A stretch of 19,792 nucleotides of DNA from assembly GCA_964489835.1 (NCBI GenBank), contig CAZBBC010000078.1:1-19792 (forward strand), written 5' to 3'. Each line of letters opens with the position of its first letter. The stretch's first letter is position 1. This stretch comes from CAZBBC01 sp964489835 (lineage in GTDB: Bacteria; Calditrichota; Calditrichia; JAJRVZ01). The translations under genes and the position numbers were made by a program. The notes under the pieces are model-generated. The model worked only from the letters and a program-made list of their open reading frames with translations. It was not told the DNA's origin and searched no databases. Shown piece by piece: positions 15,535 to 19,792 of the stretch.

Positions 15535-16566
15535 TTACAGCACTAGCATCGCATCGCCGTAACTGAAGAATCGATATTTTTCATCGATGGCCTGGAGGTA
15601 TGCCGATTTTGCCAAATCATAACCGCAAAAGGTACAAACCAGAATATATAAAGTAGATTGTGATTGGTGAAAATTTGTAACCATTCCATCAACCATTTTG
15701 AATGTATAGGGAGGAAAGATAAACTTATCTGTCCATCCACTGGAAGATTTCACCGTTCTATCCGGTATCGTGACAGTTTCTAATACGCGAACAGTCGTTG
15801 TACCAACAGCAATAATCTTTCCACCATTTTTCTTAACCTGATTGATTCGCTGTGCCGATTCTTCCGATAATTCATAGTATTCAGAATCCATCTGATGGCG
15901 ACTTAAATCTTCCACCTGGACAGGTCTGAATGTTCCCAGACCAACATGAAGGACAAGGGGAATAATTTCAACACCCTTCGCTTTTAGCTGATCAATAATT
16001 TCATCCGTAAAATGTAATCCGGCTGTAGGTGCGGCAACAGCACCTGTCTTTTTTGCATAGACCGTCTGATACCGTACTTTGTCTATAGGCTCGGTAGGCC
16101 TTTTAATATAGGGAGGCAAAGGAGAATTTCCAACTTCCTCAACCAGATCAAAGAAATCCTTGCCATTATCATCAAACTTTACCACCCGCCCCCCAGAGAT
16201 CGTATTGTCAATAACATCACAGCCAATCGTGTCAGCAATAACCAGTCTGTTTCCGATTCGAACTTTTCTGGCCGGTTTGACTAAAACTTCCCACATCGTA
16301 TCCTCTAGCTGACGAAGCAGAAGCACTTCAACCTGGGCATTGGTCTTTTCCTTAAATCCAATCAGTCGTGCAGGAAAGACTTTTGTTTCGTTAATAACCA
16401 GGGCATCACCCTTATTAAGATAATCCACAATCGTTGAAAAATTTCCTGGTAAAATCGATCCATCTGCACGGTTCAAGATCATCATCCGCGAATCACCTCT
16501 CTCATTGGATGGATACTGCGCGATTAATTCTTCAGGTAAATCATATTTAAAGTCACTTAACTTCAT
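15535..16566 (-). CDS. queA: S-adenosylmethionine:tRNA ribosyltransferase-isomerase
   Basis: Adds the ribosyl part of SAM to 7-aminomethyl-7-deazaguanine in tRNA, giving epoxyqueuosine, the penultimate step of queuosine synthesis. 343 residues, standard length. Motifs are LPEELIAQYPSNERGDSR (10-27), VINETKVFPARL (57-68), AAPTAGLHFT (178-187) and a C-terminal TNFHQSQSTL. That last element is normally NFHLPxSTL in the family, so the usual proline is replaced by serine, and the following segment is also less typical (YILVCTFCGYD). It starts 20 bases after ruvB. The queA-ruvB neighbourhood is common in bacteria. Confidence 0.96.
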   Translation of the reverse strand: MKLSDFKYDLPEELIAQYPSNERGDSRMMILNRADGSILPGNFSTIVDYLNKGDALVINETKVFPARLIGFKEKTNAQVEVLLLRQLEDTMWEVLVKPARKVRIGNRLVIADTIGCDVIDNTISGGRVVKFDDNGKDFFDLVEEVGNSPLPPYIKRPTEPIDKVRYQTVYAKKTGAVAAPTAGLHFTDEIIDQLKAKGVEIIPLVLHVGLGTFRPVQVEDLSRHQMDSEYYELSEESAQRINQVKKNGGKIIAVGTTTVRVLETVTIPDRTVKSSSGWTDKFIFPPYTFKMVDGMVTNFHQSQSTLYILVCTFCGYDLAKSAYLQAIDEKYRFFSYGDAMLVL

Positions 16567-16586
16567 GTTTTTCCTCTGTTAATTAA

Positions 16587-17618
16587 TTATTGTTCGGAGA
16601 ACAAGTCTCTTTGTTTTTTTTCTTTCTGGGGATATAATTTATTAAAATGTTCATAAGCAAGGTGTGTTACTTCGCGTCCTCTTGGCGTCCTTTTTAGATA
16701 TCCCTGTTGTATTAAAAATGGTTCATATACTTCTTCAATGGTATTGCTTTCTTCGCTGACCGCTACCGCGATCGTGTTAACACCAACCGGCCCGCCATCA
16801 TAATTATCAATAATTGTCAGTAATATTTTTTTATCCATCTCATCCAGGCCACGAGAATCTACCTCCAGCCTTCCCAGTGCATTTTCCGCAACGGATTTTG
16901 TAATATGATTGTCCGCCTCAATCTGGGCAAAATCTCTGATCCGACGTAATAATCGGTTAGCGACACGCGGTGTGCCGCGTGATCGCCTGGCAATTTCCAT
17001 CGCGCCATCATCATCGATGGCCACCTTCAAAATATTTGCTGACCGATGTATTATTTGGAAGAGATCCGCTGCCTCATAATAATTTAGCCGCAAAACGACG
17101 CCAAACCGGGCCCGCAAAGGTGACGTTAAAAGACCGGCACGGGTCGTGGCCCCCACCAAAGTAAAAGAACTTAAATTTAGCTTGATCGAGCGGGCATTGG
17201 GACCTTTATCGATCATTATATCCAAGTAAAAATCTTCCATAGCCGAATAAAGATATTCTTCCACAATCGTATTCGTGCGGTGTATTTCATCGATAAATAA
17301 TACATCATTTTCCTGTAAATTGGTTAACACCCCGGCCAGGTCACCTGCTTTTTCAAGTACGGGACCACTGGTCGATGTTAATTTAACATCTAACTCCCGA
17401 CTGATAATATTGGCTAATGTCGTTTTTCCAAGGCCCGGCGGACCATACAAAAGAACATGATCAAGCGCTTCCTGCCGTTCCTTTGTTGCCCGGATAAAAA
17501 CCGCTAAATTTTCTTTTAACCTTTCCTGTCCGACAAACTCCGTCAGATTCTGAGGCCTTAGCGATAATTCTATATCCAGATCTTCCGATATTTTATCGGG
17601 TGTTATAATACTATGCAT
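16587..17618 (-). CDS. ruvB: Holliday junction branch-migration ATPase RuvB
   Basis: Hexameric AAA+ motor that, with RuvA, drives branch migration of Holliday junctions. 343 residues. The N-terminal linker LRPQNLTEFVGQ (20-31) precedes Walker A GPPGLGKTT (59-67), Walker B LFIDEIHR (107-114), ATTRAG (sensor 1) and the arginine-finger element SPLRARFG. The C-terminal winged-helix domain includes GGPVGVNTIAVAV and ends TPRGREVTHLAYEHF. It lies 27 bases behind ruvA in a ruvC-ruvA-ruvB series. Confidence 0.98.
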   Translation of the reverse strand: MHSIITPDKISEDLDIELSLRPQNLTEFVGQERLKENLAVFIRATKERQEALDHVLLYGPPGLGKTTLANIISRELDVKLTSTSGPVLEKAGDLAGVLTNLQENDVLFIDEIHRTNTIVEEYLYSAMEDFYLDIMIDKGPNARSIKLNLSSFTLVGATTRAGLLTSPLRARFGVVLRLNYYEAADLFQIIHRSANILKVAIDDDGAMEIARRSRGTPRVANRLLRRIRDFAQIEADNHITKSVAENALGRLEVDSRGLDEMDKKILLTIIDNYDGGPVGVNTIAVAVSEESNTIEEVYEPFLIQQGYLKRTPRGREVTHLAYEHFNKLYPQKEKKQRDLFSEQ

Positions 17619-17645
17619 TTCCGCCGTTGTATATTAATATCGTGT

Positions 17646-18245
17646 TTAGATGACTTGTAAGGCTTTTTTTATTAAATCTTCTATGGTTTTATAACTTCCG
17701 TTATTTCTGGCCCGGTATATCGCTTTTTCAACAACCATTCGTTTATACCCCAATGACAGCAAGGCCAGAAGCGCTTCTTCTTCCAGGGACGTTAAGACCG
17801 GCAAAATAAGGTCATCGCCGGTTTTATCTTTAATTAATCCCAATTGTGAAAATTTTTCTTTCAGTTCAATAATCAGTCGCTGCGCCGTTTTTGTACCAAC
17901 ACCGCTGATTGAAGTAAGTCGTTCAATATTACCGTTCTGAATCGATAAAGTTAGTTCTTCCAATTTCAATCCGGAAAGGATCGTTTGCGCTAATCTTGGA
18001 CCGATACCGGAAACAGATATCAAACCGGTAAATATTATTCTCTCTTTTTCCTCTGCAAATGCATAGAGCTGAAGATTATCTTCCCGCACATGCAAATAGG
18101 TCTTCAGCGTCGCTTTTTCTCCGACAGCGGGAAGTTCCCGATAGGTATTGGTACTGATATGCAATCCATATCCAATACCAGAACTTTCCAGTACAACATG
18201 TGTCGCTGTTTTATTGGCAACGATGCCGGAGATAAAATCGATCAT
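17646..18245 (-). CDS. ruvA: Holliday junction DNA helicase subunit RuvA
   Basis: Binds the four-way junction as a tetramer and loads RuvB. 199 residues from the ATG at 18245. OB-fold domain at residues 1 to about 64, then two helix-hairpin-helix motifs (VSGIGP, 78-83, and ISGVGT, 113-118) and a C-terminal RuvB-contact domain (about 150-199, ending in TIEDLIKKALQ). The chosen start overlaps the ruvC stop as ATGA and has AGGAG upstream; the open frame runs 13 codons further but into ruvC. Confidence 0.97.
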   Translation of the reverse strand: MIDFISGIVANKTATHVVLESSGIGYGLHISTNTYRELPAVGEKATLKTYLHVREDNLQLYAFAEEKERIIFTGLISVSGIGPRLAQTILSGLKLEELTLSIQNGNIERLTSISGVGTKTAQRLIIELKEKFSQLGLIKDKTGDDLILPVLTSLEEEALLALLSLGYKRMVVEKAIYRARNNGSYKTIEDLIKKALQVI

Positions 18246-18736
18246 CTTGCTCCTGCAACTCCGGTCAGGCGGTGATAATGACAAAGGGCGACAGCCAAAG
18301 CATCTGATGCATCATCCGGGGATATATCTTCTTTAAGGTGCAGTATATTTTTTACCATAAAATGAACCTGATCTTTTGAGGCACTTCCTCTGCCCACCAC
18401 TGCTAACTTTACCTCCCGCGGTGAATATTCAGCGGGATCAATCCCCATGATGACCGGTGCCAATAGTGACACACCTCTGGCCTGACCCATGACAATTGCC
18501 GTTTTCACATTGTCACTGTAAAACATATCTTCCAGTGCCACATGGTCCGGTTGATACTCCTTAATGATATCCACCAAACCATTATAAATTTGTTTTAAAC
18601 GGAAAGGGAGGGATTCTTTTCTATTGGTTCTGATACATCCGTGATAGCAAAGTTTTAATTCTCTTTTATCAGAGACTTCAATGATTCCCACACCAGTGAT
18701 CTGTGAGCCTGGATCAACACCCAGAATGCGCACCAT
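18242..18736 (-). CDS. ruvC: Crossover junction endodeoxyribonuclease RuvC
   Basis: Resolves Holliday junctions by paired cuts. 164 residues from the ATG at 18736. RNase H-like fold with the four acidic catalytic residues in place: Asp7 (LGVDPGS), Glu69 (VALEDMFY), Asp142 and Asp145 (DDASDALAVALCH). The region ARGVSLLA and the segment REVKLAVVGRGSASKDQV are also typical. A TTG at 18745, directly after the yebC stop, would add three residues; its AGGA site is too close, and the ATG keeps the usual N-terminus. Confidence 0.96.
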   Translation of the reverse strand: MVRILGVDPGSQITGVGIIEVSDKRELKLCYHGCIRTNRKESLPFRLKQIYNGLVDIIKEYQPDHVALEDMFYSDNVKTAIVMGQARGVSLLAPVIMGIDPAEYSPREVKLAVVGRGSASKDQVHFMVKNILHLKEDISPDDASDALAVALCHYHRLTGVAGAR

Positions 18737-18745
18737 CGACGGCAA

Positions 18746-19498
18746 TTATCCTGCAACCTTTGCCATTACATCATCATCGATATCAAAATTTGCATAGATT
18801 TCCTGGATATCGTCATGATCATCCAACGTTTCCATCAATTTTAACATTTGTTCGGCAGTTTTATCCTCTAGTTTTATCGTATTTTGAGGAATCATTGTCC
18901 GCTCTGCTGAACTGATAATCACATTGTTTTTTTCAAGTTCTGCCTGGACTGTTTCCAGTTGATCCGGATCCGTATAAATCTCATAGAGTTCATCATCTTC
19001 GCTGTTCAAATCATCGGCACCGGCTTCCACGGTAATTAAAAAAAGTTCTTCTTCATCAAAATTTGTTTTGTCTACTTTGATCAGACCTTTCTTTTCAAAC
19101 ATCCAGGCCACACAGCCTGATTCACCCAGGTTGCCACCATGTTTGCTCAATAAGTGTCTGATCTCAGCGACTGTCCGGTTCTTATTGTCTGTCAGGGCAT
19201 TAATAAATAAAGCCGCGCCGCCAGGACCGTACCCCTCATAGATAACTTCTTCATAGACTACACCCGGTAATTCTCCGGTTCCTTTTTTAATCGCATTATC
19301 AATGTTTTTTGCCGGCATATTTGCCGTTTTTGCGGCCTGGATAGCCGTTCTCAACCGAGGATTCATATCCGCATCACCACCACCCAACCTGGCTGCAACG
19401 GTTAATTCTTTTATAAGTCTTGTAAAAATTTTCCCCCGGGCTGCATCCACACGGGCTTTTTTATGCTTAATAGAATGCCATTTTGAGTGTCCGGACAT
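18746..19498 (-). CDS. yebC: YebC/PmpR family (TACO1-like) protein
   Basis: Conserved cytoplasmic protein of the YebC/TACO1 family; members have been described as transcription regulators and, more recently, as factors that help ribosomes through difficult sequences such as polyproline. 250 residues. The N-terminus MSGHSKWHSIKHKKA, then KIFTRLIKELTVAARLGGG, NMPAKNIDNAIKKGTGE and the acidic C-terminal domain are all family hallmarks. A GGAGAC ribosome site precedes the ATG. First gene of the long cluster, ending two bases or fewer before the possible TTG start of ruvC; the yebC-ruvC-ruvA-ruvB order is widespread. Confidence 0.97.
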   Translation of the reverse strand: MSGHSKWHSIKHKKARVDAARGKIFTRLIKELTVAARLGGGDADMNPRLRTAIQAAKTANMPAKNIDNAIKKGTGELPGVVYEEVIYEGYGPGGAALFINALTDNKNRTVAEIRHLLSKHGGNLGESGCVAWMFEKKGLIKVDKTNFDEEELFLITVEAGADDLNSEDDELYEIYTDPDQLETVQAELEKNNVIISSAERTMIPQNTIKLEDKTAEQMLKLMETLDDHDDIQEIYANFDIDDDVMAKVAG

Positions 19499-19792
19499 CG
19501 GTAGTCTCCAATTCTTGGATAGGAAATTTAATAAACTTTTGAGGCCATTCCAAATCTAACTACTTGACAAGGTGTCGTGAAAAATGAGTATTTCTTTACA
19601 TATTCAGAATGACAAATGTTAAAAAAACACTATTAAAAGTATGATTTTATTTATATATTGTAGAACCGACCTGGTAATACAGTATTTATCCTATCTTGCA
19701 TAATAAATAGAAATTTTTATATCAACAATTATCTAGCGTGATTAATTCATGAATATTAGATCTATCATATGGCGACAATTAAGTCTCCCCTT
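19499..19792 (-). other. Upstream region of the yebC cluster, to the window edge
   Basis: 294 AT-rich bases without a supported gene. It must hold the promoter of the yebC-ruvCAB cluster. No tRNA, hairpin terminator or long repeat was recognised. A minus-strand piece TTGTCATTCTGAA (about 19615-19603) looks like the beginning of a widespread intergenic repeat, but the other end is missing. Confidence 0.45.
19587..19615 (-). promoter_or_regulatory. Possible promoter of the yebC cluster
   Basis: On the minus strand TTGTCA (19615-19610) and AATACT (19592-19587) are separated by 17 bases, matching the sigma-70 -35 box at 5 of 6 and the -10 box at 4 of 6 positions. This would leave a leader of about 80 bases before the yebC ATG. 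In AT-rich DNA such matches arise by chance. Confidence 0.3.

Noticed and set aside
19603..19615. TTGTCATTCTGAA as a copy of a dispersed intergenic repeat
   Set aside because: Only the first dozen bases resemble it; the matching inverted end is absent and the rest has diverged or is unrelated.
19765..19792. Possible end of another minus-strand gene at the right edge (reading RGDLIVAI then stop)
   Set aside because: Only eight codons are visible and other frames are equally possible; too short to support a gene.
1..19792. CRISPR array, insertion sequence, phage, tRNA or rRNA genes
   Set aside because: No regularly spaced direct repeats, transposase or integrase motifs, or cloverleaf/rRNA-like sequences were recognised; apart from intergenic gaps, the window is filled by cellular genes.

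Overview
All 18 genes in this window read from the minus strand, so the text runs from high to low coordinates in transcription order. The DNA is moderately AT-rich. Eighteen protein genes are supported (one cut by the left edge); I see no tRNA, rRNA, CRISPR array, transposase or phage gene. The gene content suggests an anaerobic or fermentative diderm bacterium: an NAD(P)-linked [NiFe] hydrogenase, a ferredoxin-dependent 2-oxoacid oxidoreductase, the MEP isoprenoid pathway, and a signal-peptide outer-membrane barrel next to a large lipoprotein. The style of the barrel (a 'GMAMGGAYGALARG...WNPANLA' N-terminus) fits the Fibrobacterota-Chlorobi-Bacteroidota (FCB) side of the tree, for example Marinimicrobia- or Cloacimonadota-like lineages. 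That placement is inference, not a database result.

Region A (19498 down to 10141) is an eleven-gene housekeeping cluster: yebC, ruvC, ruvA, ruvB, queA, ispD, ispF, a dedA-family gene, gltX, cysS and a PduO-type cobalamin adenosyltransferase. Most junctions are 4-base overlaps or gaps under 30 bases, with gaps of about 50 only at gltX/cysS and cysS/cobO, so it probably forms one long operon. It joins Holliday-junction processing (RuvABC), tRNA queuosine synthesis, two MEP enzymes, two aminoacyl-tRNA synthetases, a membrane protein and B12 activation.

Region B (9907 to 7156) is a three-gene operon, vorC-vorB-vorA. It encodes a 2x[4Fe-4S] subunit, an alpha subunit, and a subunit in which the TPP-binding beta part and the gamma part are fused. 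This is the layout I remember for ketoisovalerate:ferredoxin oxidoreductase of methanogens. The complex would oxidise a 2-oxoacid (probably branched-chain) to the acyl-CoA and reduce ferredoxin.

Region C (6864 to 3518) is a two-gene unit: a 685-residue lipoprotein with four regularly spaced degenerate motifs, suggesting tandem beta-domains, followed 20 bases later by a 422-residue outer-membrane barrel protein. No function can be assigned; this is the least explained part of the window and the best candidate for something undescribed. A degenerate inverted repeat of the 'AACCACGAAG' type lies just behind the barrel gene.

Region D (3125 to the left edge) is hydB-hydG-hydD-hydA, a group 3b-type [NiFe] hydrogenase in the order beta, gamma, delta, alpha; the alpha (catalytic) subunit is truncated by the window after 150 codons. 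Three short perfect dyads sit in its 390-base upstream region. Regions B and D together suggest a fermentative economy, with oxidation of amino-acid-derived 2-oxoacids yielding reduced ferredoxin and H2 exchange balancing the NAD(P)H pool. Five or six starts are better placed internal to the longest open frame (hydB, hydG, the lipoprotein, cobO, ispF, ruvA, ruvC), because ribosome-binding sites or ATGA overlaps point to them.
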